From: an uncultured Clostridia bacterium
GTDB taxonomy: Bacteria > Bacillota > Clostridia > Oscillospirales > Acutalibacteraceae
DNA: 64,000 nt
Assembly (NCBI GenBank): GCA_937876205.1
Contig: CALEII010000030.1
Coordinates: 1-64,000 of the forward strand
Reading direction: 5' to 3'
Shown: positions 43,678 through 51,692 of the stretch, piece after piece
How positions within the stretch are numbered: position 1 is the first letter of the stretch
Layout of the letters: each line of letters begins with the position of its first letter
The notes under the pieces: model-generated
Databases searched by the model: none
The model's input: only the letters and a program-made list of their open reading frames with translations
Told to the model about the DNA's origin: nothing
Position numbers and translations under genes: made by a program

Positions 43678-44949
43678 ATGAAGGTTGTTATTTCGGCAGG
43701 GGGAAAGGGCACAAGAATTGCCTCATTTTTCCCCGATATACCGAAGCCTCTGATTAAGCTTCACGGAAAAAGCGTGCTGGAGCATCAGATTGAAGTTCTC
43801 AGCTCACAGGGCTTTGATGATATTATCATAACCGTAGGTCATATGGGTGAAAAAATCAAAGAGCATCTCGGTGACGGCGCAGAGAATTACGGCGTAAAAA
43901 TAGAATATTTTGAAGAAAAAGAGCCTCTTGGCACTGCAGGTGCATTGACACGGCTTTATGAAAAACTCAGCGATGATTTTGTCTTAATCAACGGCGATTT
44001 GTTTTTTGATGCTGATATCAACAGACTTGTTGCTTTTCATAAAGAAAAAAAAGCTCTGGCTACTGTTTACACACACCCGAATTCACACCCCTCTGACAGC
44101 ACACTTATTGTTGCAGGGGAGGACGGCAGAGTTTCCCGTTTTGTGCCTGCGGAAAGCAGACAGGGTTATTTTTCAAACAGAGTCAATGCAGGTATTCATA
44201 TTTTGTCAAAAAGGGCTCTTGAAGGCTTTCAGACAGGCGAAAAGCTTGACCTTGACAGAGATGTCCTTGTGCCTCTTTCTGCCCGTGGAGGGCTTTTCTG
44301 CCTTGATACTGATGAATATATAAAAGATATGGGCACCCCTGACAGATACAGTGCCGTGCTTGCCGATATTGATAACGGTCTGCCGCATAAGCTCAGCAGA
44401 CGTACAGAACGCAAGGCAGTTTTTCTTGACAGAGACGGCACGCTGAACGTTTATAAAGGGTTCCTTACAGATATAAATGACCTTGAGCTGTGCGAGGGTG
44501 CAGCCGAAGCTCTTAAGCAGATAAATTCATCTGGATATCTTGCTGTTGTTGTTACAAATCAGCCTGTTGTTGCAAGGGGAGATGTAACGGAAAGAGAGCT
44601 CGGAGATATACATAATAAGCTTGAAGCTCTGCTTGGTGATAACGGTGCCTATCTCAACAGAATATATTTCTGCCCTCATCATCCCGACAAAGGGTTTGAT
44701 GGTGAAGTGCCTGAGCTTAAAATAAAATGTGACTGCCGTAAGCCCTCTGACGGAATGTTCAGACAAGCGGCAGAGGAGCTCAATATCAATCTTTCTGCAT
44801 CCTTCACGGTAGGTGACAGCGAGGCTGACATTCTTGCAGGCAAAAATGCGGGCACAAAAACTGTCCTTATCGGCAGCGGTAACTATGGTCAGGACTATAC
44901 TGTAAAAACTATTCTTGAAGCAATTCAGGTGATATTAAATGAAAAATGA
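43678..44949 (+). CDS. Fused heptose 1-phosphate nucleotidyltransferase (HddC-like) and GmhB-like phosphatase
   Basis: A 423-residue two-domain fusion. Residues 1-235 are a sugar-1-phosphate nucleotidyltransferase (VVISAGGKGTRI, PKPLIKL, LINGDLFFD), matching HddC, which makes GDP-heptose. Residues 245-423 are a HAD-family phosphatase like GmhB (AVFLDRDGTLN nucleophile motif; TNQPVVARGD; zinc loop CPHHPDKG and CDCRKP; GDSEADI), which removes the 7-phosphate. The two activities are consecutive in the alpha-heptose pathway, so the fusion is logical. The gene starts directly after the HddA-like gene and overlaps gmhA-like by 11 bp. The nucleotide (GDP or other) is inferred from the family. Confidence 0.88.
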   Translation: MKVVISAGGKGTRIASFFPDIPKPLIKLHGKSVLEHQIEVLSSQGFDDIIITVGHMGEKIKEHLGDGAENYGVKIEYFEEKEPLGTAGALTRLYEKLSDDFVLINGDLFFDADINRLVAFHKEKKALATVYTHPNSHPSDSTLIVAGEDGRVSRFVPAESRQGYFSNRVNAGIHILSKRALEGFQTGEKLDLDRDVLVPLSARGGLFCLDTDEYIKDMGTPDRYSAVLADIDNGLPHKLSRRTERKAVFLDRDGTLNVYKGFLTDINDLELCEGAAEALKQINSSGYLAVVVTNQPVVARGDVTERELGDIHNKLEALLGDNGAYLNRIYFCPHHPDKGFDGEVPELKIKCDCRKPSDGMFRQAAEELNINLSASFTVGDSEADILAGKNAGTKTVLIGSGNYGQDYTVKTILEAIQVILNEK

Positions 44950-45574
44950 AATTCTGAAACAGTTCTTTGAGCGTTACGGCAGGCTTGAAGCGATAAAAGA
45001 TGACATAACAGGAGCTTATGAAATGCTTGAAAATGCGTATCTTTCAGGCAATAAGCTGCTTGTGGCAGGCAACGGCGGCTCAGCCTCTGATGCTTCGCAT
45101 ATAGCAGGGGAGCTTATGAAAAGCTTCAGACTCAGACGAAAAATTGATGCCGGGTTTGCAGAAAAGCTCATAAAAACGGATGCCCGAAGAGGTGAAAAGC
45201 TTGCCTGTGTTCTTGAAAAGCCTCTCAGAGCCATACCCCTCACAGATATGGATGCTCTCTCCACAGCTTATATCAATGACGCTGATGCTGCGGCACTTTA
45301 TGCTCAGAAGCTGTCGGGGCTTGGTGACAAGGGTGATGTTTTTCTCGGCATCACAACCTCGGGTAACAGTGAAAATGTTATTCTTGCCGCAATCACTGCC
45401 GTGGCAATGGGGCTTAAAGTTATTGCTCTCACAGGTGCAAACGGCGGTGAAATTGAAAAATACGCCGATATAACGGTAAAAGTTCCCGAAACGGAGACCT
45501 TTATGGTGCAGGAGCTTCATCTTCCCGTATATCATCTCTGGTGTCAGCTGCTTGAAGACAGATTTTTCGGCTGA
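44939..45574 (+). CDS. gmhA: SIS-domain sedoheptulose 7-phosphate isomerase, GmhA-like
   Basis: A 211-residue SIS-domain isomerase with the GmhA motifs AGNGGSASDASHIAGEL, ITTSGNSENV and a C-terminal QELHLPVYHLWC. GmhA converts sedoheptulose 7-phosphate to D-glycero-D-manno-heptose 7-phosphate, the first step of the pathway. An insert of about 40 residues between the first two motifs (from about residue 58) makes it longer than the E. coli enzyme, as in some Gram-positive relatives. It is the last gene of the unit; its stop directly abuts the stop of the convergent ylmC-like gene with no terminator between them. Confidence 0.85.
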   Translation: MKNEILKQFFERYGRLEAIKDDITGAYEMLENAYLSGNKLLVAGNGGSASDASHIAGELMKSFRLRRKIDAGFAEKLIKTDARRGEKLACVLEKPLRAIPLTDMDALSTAYINDADAAALYAQKLSGLGDKGDVFLGITTSGNSENVILAAITAVAMGLKVIALTGANGGEIEKYADITVKVPETETFMVQELHLPVYHLWCQLLEDRFFG

Positions 45575-45814
45575 TTATTTATCTCTTTTCACAAGTATTG
45601 TGTCATCGCCTATAACCTCTATATCACACCAGTCAATTTTTATATCCTCAGTTTTGCCGAAGGAACCGAAAAAGCCCTGCTTGCCGCATATTATTATTGC
45701 AGTGATACAGCCTGTGCAGGAGTCAAACTCCACATCCCCCACAGTGCCGATTTTTGTTCCGTTGCATACGGTTATAACATCCTTATCGCAAAGACTGCTG
45801 ATGGAGCATTTCAA
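45575..45814 (-). CDS. YlmC/YmxH-family (PRC-barrel-like) sporulation protein
   Basis: A 79-residue protein starting at TTG 45814 (AAGGTG 8 nt upstream). The longer reading frame to 45883 would run over the trpS promoter and gives no homologous residues. Family features are SLCDKDVITVCNGTKIGTVG, a central glycine/aromatic turn (GKQGFFGSFG) and IDWCDIEVIGDDTILV at the end. YlmC/YmxH proteins are short conserved proteins of spore formers with a PRC-barrel-like fold and poorly known roles in sporulation. Unusually Cys-rich (5 Cys). It lies between gmhA and trpS on the opposite strand. Confidence 0.85.
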   Translation of the reverse strand: MKCSISSLCDKDVITVCNGTKIGTVGDVEFDSCTGCITAIIICGKQGFFGSFGKTEDIKIDWCDIEVIGDDTILVKRDK

Positions 45815-45876
45815 TGTAAAACACCTTCTTTCACAGTAAAATATATGCTTTTTATGTGTTTCAGATGTACAGATAC

Positions 45877-45905
45877 TTGACATAAAGATGCTTAAATGTT
45901 AAACT
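45877..45905 (+). promoter_or_regulatory. Promoter of trpS
   Basis: TTGACA (45877-45882), 17-bp spacer, TAAACT (45900-45905). The leader to 45944 is about 32 nt, too short for a T-box, which is notable for an aminoacyl-tRNA synthetase gene. Confidence 0.65.
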
Positions 45906-45943
45906 AAAATGAAAATTCTACTATAATTTATCAGGTGATAAAA

Positions 45944-46954
45944 ATGGAAAATACAGAGAATAAAAAAGTAGTGTTAAGTCTTATTCAGCCCACAGGTACG
46001 CCCACACTGGGTAACTATCTGGGTGCTTTCAAGAACTGGATAACTATGTCTAAGGAATATAACTGCCTTTTCGGTGCTGCTGACCTTCATTCAATCACGG
46101 TCAGAACTGCACCTGCAGACCTGAGAAAGAGAACAATTGACCTGTTTGCAATTCTTCTTGCTATGGGTCTTGACCCTGAGAAGAACATTATCTTCTGTCA
46201 GAGCCATGTTCCCGCACACGCTCAGCTTGGCTGGATTCTTGACTGCTATACACAGTTCGGTGAGGCATCAAGAATGACTCAGTTCAAGGATAAGTCAGCA
46301 AAGCACGCTGATAATATCAATCTCGGTCTGTTTACATACCCCACTCTTATGGCGGCAGATATTCTGCTTTACAATGCGGACTATGTGCCCATCGGTGATG
46401 ACCAGAAGCAGCATCTTGAGCTTGCCCGTGACATCGCAAACCGTTTCAACGGTCTTTATGGTGATTTCTTCAGAGTGCCTGAGCCGTTTATAGGCAAGGC
46501 AGGCGCAAGAGTTCGTTCACTTCAGGAGCCTGAGAAGAAGATGAGCAAGTCTGACACAAATCAGAAGTCATTTATTCTTGTTACCGATGCTCCCGATGTG
46601 ATAGTCAAGAAAATCAAGTCAGCCGTTACGGATTCTGAAGCAAGAGTCTATTACAGTGAAGAAAAAGCAGGCGTTTCAAATCTTATGGAGATTTATGCCG
46701 CCTGTACAGGTAAGAATTACCAGCAGATTGAGGATGAATTTGCAGGCAAGGGCTACGGTGATTTCAAGGCAGCCGTTGCTGAAGCCGTTGTTGAGGAATT
46801 AAGACCTCTGCAGACAGAGTACGCAAAGCTCGTAACAGATAAGAAATATCTCGCAGAGTGTGCCGCAAACGGCGCCGAGAGAGCATCAAGAATTGCCGAC
46901 AGAACTGTAAAAAAATGTATGAAAAAAGTCGGCTTCTGGCAGTATGATAAATAA
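45944..46954 (+). CDS. trpS: Tryptophanyl-tRNA synthetase
   Basis: A 336-residue class I TrpRS, normal length. Class I signatures are present: the HIGH-equivalent TGTPTLGNYLGA and KMSKS (EKKMSKSDTNQ). Also seen are the tryptophan-site region LYNADYVPIGDDQKQHLELARD and the C-terminal helix ending GFWQY. It starts at ATG 45944, with AGGTGA upstream; the GTG at 45935 overlaps that site. Transcribed alone, with its own promoter and terminator. Confidence 0.97.
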   Translation: MENTENKKVVLSLIQPTGTPTLGNYLGAFKNWITMSKEYNCLFGAADLHSITVRTAPADLRKRTIDLFAILLAMGLDPEKNIIFCQSHVPAHAQLGWILDCYTQFGEASRMTQFKDKSAKHADNINLGLFTYPTLMAADILLYNADYVPIGDDQKQHLELARDIANRFNGLYGDFFRVPEPFIGKAGARVRSLQEPEKKMSKSDTNQKSFILVTDAPDVIVKKIKSAVTDSEARVYYSEEKAGVSNLMEIYAACTGKNYQQIEDEFAGKGYGDFKAAVAEAVVEELRPLQTEYAKLVTDKKYLAECAANGAERASRIADRTVKKCMKKVGFWQYDK

Positions 46955-46962
46955 AAACACAG

Positions 46963-46990
46963 CACCGTAGGTTCACCTACGGTGATTTTT
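46963..46990 (+). terminator. Terminator of trpS
   Basis: CACCGTAGGT TC ACCTACGGTG followed by ATTTTT. Confidence 0.9.
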
Positions 46991-47029
46991 GTTGCTAACA
47001 ACATAAAAAAGAAATATTGTGCGTGCGCT

Positions 47030-47304
47030 TAGGGTGACGGAAATAATCCGAACCAGCCTAAAAACGGCTATTTTTAAGTCTTTTCGGCATTTCGGATTTG
47101 AAAGGCGATAGCCTTCCTTCATCCTCAATACCAAAAATCCAATAAAAATCTCTCGTTTTAAGGTCGAAGATTTTTTACAGTGCGGATTTTTGGCAAGACA
47201 AGGCAAAAACGCAGCAAATCCTTGACGGATTTGCGAGTATTTTAACGAAGTATTGACGGAAATCAGCCTGTAAAAAACGGGTTCGTTTTATTCCCGTCAC
47301 ACTA
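47030..47304. mobile_element. MITE-like element with 25-bp terminal inverted repeats
   Basis: A 275-bp non-coding stretch whose ends are imperfect inverted repeats: TAGGGTGACGGAAATAA at the left, and TAGTGTGACGGGAATAA read from the right end, both continuing to CGAACC. The interior is rich in self-complementary stretches (AGCC ... GGCT, GGATTTTTGG). A (CA)n run follows directly. There is no transposase ORF, so it would be moved in trans. Confidence 0.65.
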
Positions 47305-47320
47305 CACACACACACACACT
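47305..47320. repeat. (CA)n microsatellite
   Basis: About eight CA units next to the right end of the MITE-like element. Simple dinucleotide runs of this length are unusual in bacterial chromosomes. Confidence 0.75.
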
Positions 47321-47356
47321 TCTTTCATTCTTTTATTCTTTATTTCTTATAGTGTC

Positions 47357-47407
47357 GGGATCTGATTGGGATTTGGTTGGTATCTGTATGGGATCTGAAT
47401 GGGAAGG
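47357..47407. repeat. 11-bp tandem repeat, about 4.5 units
   Basis: Units GGGATCTGATT, GGGATTTGGTT, GGTATCTGTAT, GGGATCTGAAT and a partial GGGAAGG lie head to tail with an exact 11-bp period; a further GGGATTTGAATGGGAAG occurs near 47459. The stretch 47321-47558 otherwise holds no ORF or RNA that I recognise. Confidence 0.8.
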
Positions 47408-47558
47408 TGCTGTCAGTGCTGCTCTCGGAATGGCTGTACAGAGCCGTTTGTACTGTGGGATTTGAATGGGAAGCTTTGTGTCAGCCTGCAAAAGTAAAAG
47501 ATAAAAATATGAGATTTATTGATGAGAAATAACCCCTCTATATATAGACGAAAGTAAG

Positions 47559-47589
47559 AAAAATGACCCGCTTTTTACGGGTCATTTTT
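47559..47589 (-). terminator. Terminator of the BlaI/M56 operon
   Basis: On the minus strand, AAAATGACCCG / CGGGTCATTTTT around a 7-nt loop, 35 bp past the M56 gene stop. The stem is symmetrical enough to work on both strands. Confidence 0.75.
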
Positions 47590-47623
47590 GCACATTTTCA
47601 GAATTATTTACATAAAGTTTACA

Positions 47624-50600
47624 TTACTGTAACAGTACGTAAAGCGAGTCAACGCTCTTCTCTCCCCAGCAAGGTATCATTTTATTTTCCGATTTCAATA
47701 CAATATTTCCGTCTTCAACAATAATATCATAAGTCTTATCCAAAGGTTCTTTTCCGTAACGGAATTCAGAACCTCTGATAACAGTTTTCCCTTTTTCATC
47801 CCAACCGAAAGAAAGCTTCTGAATCTCACTGGTGAATGTGTTGCAATACTCAAGCTCACCGTTTTGATAAGCATAGAATGTCACCGTAAAAAGCCCCGAT
47901 GTGGGACCGTAGCCGAGAACACAGTCTTCCTTTATGCCGTCACCGTCAATATCGGCATAGGTTTTGTCGATATATCCGACAGAATTCCCATAACTTTCAA
48001 AATATGCCCAATCAGGCACACAAGGAACAGATTTCCCGTCTGTTTCATATTTGTATTCGGGAACTTTTGATGATTTATCTGCAACAAAATACAAACAATT
48101 CCCGCCTTTTTGGAATGTGTACTGATGCTTCGTATCATTGTCGGTTATCACAATATAAGTATCATCTTCGGTATATGTTCCGTTGCAGACATAATTGCTT
48201 AATGATGACAGGCTGAAAAATGCCTTTCTTGTACTGTGCGACAACGAAATATATGCAGAATCGTGTTCAGAAGAATATAAATATTCATCATATCCCCATA
48301 CGGGTGCAACAGAAACAGTTCCCTCTTTTTCAACAAATGCCCCGTTGGTGCCTTGCCTGAGGACAAGTCCGCTTGAATCCTGAAGATAAACTTCAAATGT
48401 GGCAGTCGTTGTTCTTTCAACACATGTCAGCGACAGACTTCCGTAATAAAGCTGAACATCGCCGTCATATAACGTGAAATGAATCTCTGCATCATAATTT
48501 TCCTTTTCAAATACAGACTCATCGGGTGTCCAGTATATTGTCTCTCCGTTTTCAAATTTCATTGAAGTTCCGTGGGACTGTCCGTCAGCATCAAGGTTCA
48601 CCATTTCCCCACCACGGCAGGATGTTACAGTATGTGTGTAATCAACATCAATGCCGAACTCAACAGCAAAGAAATTGTGCCAAGTTGCACTCAGATGCGG
48701 ACTGTAAGTCCACACGGCAGGTGCCTCGGCAATATTTTCAGGCGGATGCAGAATCGCTACAGCCTCCTTGTAATCGCCGTAAGATGCGTGATAGTATCTT
48801 TCTTCTTCTCCGTGTTTTACAACGGCATAGGCAAACACAGAGCCCTTTTTACGCTTATGAATTGTGACTCTGTAATCTTCTTCAATAACAAACTCCACCG
48901 AGCCGGGTGAGGGGAGTGATTCAAGAGGAGGAATACTCTTTTTCCAGTTTACTTTATCAAGAAGATTGCCCACTTCGTTACAATATGCTTCACCTATAAG
49001 AATTCCCGATTCAACCTCACCGCTTGCAGGGTAATGAATAGCAGTTATGGCATATTTATCATCCGTTTCGGTTACAATTTCAGCTGCTGTGGTGTAATCA
49101 AGCTTATCTGAGTAGTCATTTTTGCTCCCGTACTGACCGTCGTAAATATCACTCTCAGGTGCAGGCAGCACAACATCATATGTTTCATTCAGAATAAATT
49201 TACCCGTCTGACTGTCTATCTCAATTTTTTCGATTATATCTCCTGTTTTGTATACCTCTGTTGTGAAAATCACAACTCCTCTGTCCTTATCATAATCGGT
49301 ACGGTAAACATATCTTATGCCATTTTCAAGTTTTTCATAATTGCCGATGTCGTAATCGTAACAACTGAGTGTTTTATTCTCAAGAATTTTGTTTGACACA
49401 TCAACAGAAACACCTGCATCCGTCAGCAGTGTGTGAGATACTTCACTGTAAGCACAGACTGCCGCCTCTCTGCCGATTTTTTCAAGATAATCTTCTGCAT
49501 AGGCTACACATTGTGCCCACATATCGGCACGGTCTTTTTCGGTAGGATTCAGCACACGTGACTGATACTCTGCGGGAAACATATCCTTGACTGATTCGTG
49601 AAAGCTTTCACCGTGCAATGTGTATTCGTGGTCTGCAAGTATATAGCCGTCATCATTTTTTATAAAAGTAAATACTGCAGGTGTTGAATGTCCCGTCTGC
49701 TCCATAAAACAGCCGTTTTTGAAGCCGAAGCCTGAAAATTCCTCATGAAGATAAACAGTGACATTGTCACCATCTTCTTCATAACCGTATATTATATGCC
49801 CCTCTGCCATACACTCGGCATTATATAAATCCCCTGACGAATTGATTTCAAGAATCGCCTGAGAAACTGCCTTGTCAAGCTCGGGATTGCTGTCTTTAAG
49901 CTCAGTCTTCGGATTTGTCAGAAAGCATACAGCCACAACAATACACGAAATGACCGCAATAATGATAATCCACAGAGTAGGCTTTTTATAGCTGAGAACA
50001 GTCTTTATTCTGCCCTTTACGCCTGTTTCACCGAAAGCAAGAGGACAAGCCGAAATTGTGCGTCTTGACACACTGCAGTTGATAAGTGCTTGAGAATATG
50101 ACTTCTTTATATCAGCACCCATTTCCTTTATGACCTTTTCGTCACAGGCAAGCTCAATGTCACGGCACAGAAGCACATATGCAAGCCACATAACGGGATT
50201 GAACCAATAAACCGTCAGCAGAATGAAGCCCAAGGGCTTCCACCAATGGTCACGGCGTTTAAGGTGAGCTTTTTCGTGAGCAATGACATATTCCGTATCA
50301 CTCTCAGCCATACCCGACGGAAGAAAAATCTGTGGCTTGAAAACACCGAGTATAAACGGAGTATCAATCCTGTCACAAAGCCATATGTTGTCTTTGAGAA
50401 CAACACCCTCACGCACTTTTTTATGCAGACGGACAAAGCTTATAACGGCATAGAGTATCATCGCAAAAATGCCGACAAGCCATACAGCCGATGCAATTGC
50501 CGTGACAATCTGCAAGGGGTTAGCACTTGCAGTCACATCAGGTGCGAAAGACTCTGAAATTATGGGGTTGACTGTGCTGTTAAGTGCAGGGATTCCGCTG

Positions 50601-50839
50601 TGTATTGCAGGCGACTGCGAATAAACGATATCTGTCGGTACTGTTTCAGTGCTGGGAATAAGACTCAGAACACTTTCAAATGTGAACGGACAGACAAGCC
50701 TGAAACCGACAAATGACCACAGCACGGCATTTATCCATTTCGGTGCTTTTTTCAGAAGAAATCTGAGCACAACAACTGCAAGCACAAGCCAGGATGCAGT
50801 TATACTCATATTAAGAAGATTTAAAAATAAATCGCTCAT
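47624..50839 (-). CDS. BlaR1-like M56 metallopeptidase with very large C-terminal ectodomain
   Basis: A 1071-residue membrane protein. Residues 1 to about 310 are the BlaR1/MecR1-type M56 peptidase: four membrane segments and the zinc motif HEKAH (YVIAHEKAHLKRRDHWW) with a downstream acidic ligand (DIELACDEKV). Then a final membrane segment (LWIIIIAVISCIVVAVCFL) and roughly 750 extracellular residues without a penicillin-binding (SxxK) domain. This part has several small domains and an FG-GAP/EF-hand-like DIDGDGIKEDC loop near the C-terminus. By analogy with BlaR1, an external signal would activate the peptidase, leading to removal of the BlaI-type repressor encoded just upstream (2-nt gap). 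The ligand is unknown; there is no beta-lactamase nearby. Confidence 0.88.
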   Translation of the reverse strand: MSDLFLNLLNMSITASWLVLAVVVLRFLLKKAPKWINAVLWSFVGFRLVCPFTFESVLSLIPSTETVPTDIVYSQSPAIHSGIPALNSTVNPIISESFAPDVTASANPLQIVTAIASAVWLVGIFAMILYAVISFVRLHKKVREGVVLKDNIWLCDRIDTPFILGVFKPQIFLPSGMAESDTEYVIAHEKAHLKRRDHWWKPLGFILLTVYWFNPVMWLAYVLLCRDIELACDEKVIKEMGADIKKSYSQALINCSVSRRTISACPLAFGETGVKGRIKTVLSYKKPTLWIIIIAVISCIVVAVCFLTNPKTELKDSNPELDKAVSQAILEINSSGDLYNAECMAEGHIIYGYEEDGDNVTVYLHEEFSGFGFKNGCFMEQTGHSTPAVFTFIKNDDGYILADHEYTLHGESFHESVKDMFPAEYQSRVLNPTEKDRADMWAQCVAYAEDYLEKIGREAAVCAYSEVSHTLLTDAGVSVDVSNKILENKTLSCYDYDIGNYEKLENGIRYVYRTDYDKDRGVVIFTTEVYKTGDIIEKIEIDSQTGKFILNETYDVVLPAPESDIYDGQYGSKNDYSDKLDYTTAAEIVTETDDKYAITAIHYPASGEVESGILIGEAYCNEVGNLLDKVNWKKSIPPLESLPSPGSVEFVIEEDYRVTIHKRKKGSVFAYAVVKHGEEERYYHASYGDYKEAVAILHPPENIAEAPAVWTYSPHLSATWHNFFAVEFGIDVDYTHTVTSCRGGEMVNLDADGQSHGTSMKFENGETIYWTPDESVFEKENYDAEIHFTLYDGDVQLYYGSLSLTCVERTTTATFEVYLQDSSGLVLRQGTNGAFVEKEGTVSVAPVWGYDEYLYSSEHDSAYISLSHSTRKAFFSLSSLSNYVCNGTYTEDDTYIVITDNDTKHQYTFQKGGNCLYFVADKSSKVPEYKYETDGKSVPCVPDWAYFESYGNSVGYIDKTYADIDGDGIKEDCVLGYGPTSGLFTVTFYAYQNGELEYCNTFTSEIQKLSFGWDEKGKTVIRGSEFRYGKEPLDKTYDIIVEDGNIVLKSENKMIPCWGEKSVDSLYVLLQ

Positions 50840-50841
50840 AC

Positions 50842-51204
50842 TTATTCCTCCTCAAAATCTGCAACCATTCTGCGAAGTTCGTCAACTTCCTCACGTGTAA
50901 GAGCTTTTCTTGCTGTGAACGCAGCTAAGAATGCAGGTAATGACCCACCGAATGTCTCATCAACAAACTTTTCACTCTGCACAGAGTAAAATTCATTTTT
51001 TGAAATAAGAGATGTGACTGTTCCTTTGTCATTACGGAAAATACCCTTGTCGCAAAGACGCTTGAGAACAGTGTATGTGGTCGTTTTCTTCCAGTTAAGC
51101 TCCTTTTCACTCAGCTTCACAAGCTCAGTGGTGGCTACAGGCTCATTCTGCCATATAATATCGGCAAATTTCGATTCAATAACACCCATCTGTAATTCAC
51201 TCAT
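50842..51204 (-). CDS. BlaI/MecI/CopY-family transcriptional repressor
   Basis: A 120-residue winged-helix repressor: VIESKFADIIWQNEPVATTEL, the recognition region NWKKTTTYTVLKRLCDKGIF and the wing, then the dimerisation helices ending REEVDELRRMVADF. I start it at 51204 (AAGGAG upstream); the longer frame overlaps the operators. It is expected to bind the two TACAnnnTGTA-type dyads at 51220-51261 and to repress its own operon until the M56 sensor is activated. Confidence 0.93.
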   Translation of the reverse strand: MSELQMGVIESKFADIIWQNEPVATTELVKLSEKELNWKKTTTYTVLKRLCDKGIFRNDKGTVTSLISKNEFYSVQSEKFVDETFGGSLPAFLAAFTARKALTREEVDELRRMVADFEEE

Positions 51205-51219
51205 AAGATCACTCCTTGT

Positions 51220-51234
51220 TCTACAATGTGTAGA
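51220..51234. promoter_or_regulatory. BlaI/MecI-type operator 1
   Basis: TCTACAATGTGTAGA, a dyad with TACA/TGTA half-sites as in BlaI/MecI operators. It lies downstream of the -10, in the untranslated leader, 27 bp from operator 2. Confidence 0.85.
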
Positions 51235-51244
51235 CTGTAACTCT

Positions 51245-51273
51245 ATTCTACAGTATGTAGACTGAATTGTCAA
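51245..51273 (-). promoter_or_regulatory. Promoter of the BlaI/M56 operon
   Basis: On the minus strand, TTGACA (51268-51273), 17-bp spacer, TAGAAT (51245-51250). Operator 2 covers the spacer and -10. Confidence 0.85.
51247..51261. promoter_or_regulatory. BlaI/MecI-type operator 2
   Basis: TCTACAGTATGTAGA, overlapping the -10 and spacer of the promoter. Two operators spaced 27 bp apart agree with cooperative repression of autoregulated bla/mec-type systems. Confidence 0.85.
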
Positions 51274-51343
51274 TACTTTTGCAAAAAAAATTGATGCACC
51301 GTAATGAGCAGTGTTACAAAGGATAGAAATAAATAGTCATACG

Positions 51344-51383
51344 TTGTGAGATACTTTTTATAAGGTGTCTCACAATTTTTTTT
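51344..51383 (+). terminator. Orphan terminator-like hairpin
   Basis: TTGTGAGATAC / GTGTCTCACAA around a 10-nt loop, followed by eight T residues. No plus-strand gene precedes it. It may end an unannotated small RNA starting between 51274 and 51340. A second hairpin (GACACTTTCAG / CTGAAAGTGTC) follows at 51392-51418. Confidence 0.6.
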
Positions 51384-51485
51384 GATAAAAACTGACACTT
51401 TCAGTCTGAAAGTGTCATAGTGGGTTATATACTTTGAAAGCAATCAAGCCAATCTGAAAACATTTTTTTTTCGGTATATATATAA

Positions 51486-51685
51486 GTGATATTGCAAATT
51501 AAAATTTGCAGTTATATTTTTGATAAATCAAAAGTGATATTGAAACCTTACGGCTTCAGTGTTATTTTATTCGCATAAAACTGTCCGAAGGACAATAACA
51601 CTGTGCATAGCACAATAACACTGCGAAGCAATATCACTCGCCGCAAGGCGAATAAAACTGCCGAGTGTCCTTATGAACACTCGGC
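51486..51685 (-). repeat. Hairpin-array element HA-2
   Basis: A 200-bp copy of the array at 14979-15179, in reverse orientation. Read on the minus strand it has the same order of nine hairpins and the same linkers (AGTTTTAT, GTGATATT, AATATCAC). Several stems differ in sequence but still pair: GCCGAGTG / CACTCGGC in place of GCGTGGGTG / CACTCACGC, GTGC / GCAC in place of ATGC / GCAT, TTTTGAT / ATCAAAA in place of TATGC / GCATA. It begins 8 bp beyond the MATE gene stop on the same strand. Confidence 0.85.
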
Positions 51686-51692
51686 TAATGCA

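Noticed and set aside
45815..45883. Longer start for the YlmC/YmxH-like protein
   Set aside because: The added 23 residues are Cys/His-rich and unlike the family, overlap the trpS -35 element and lack a ribosome binding site, while TTG 45814 has one.
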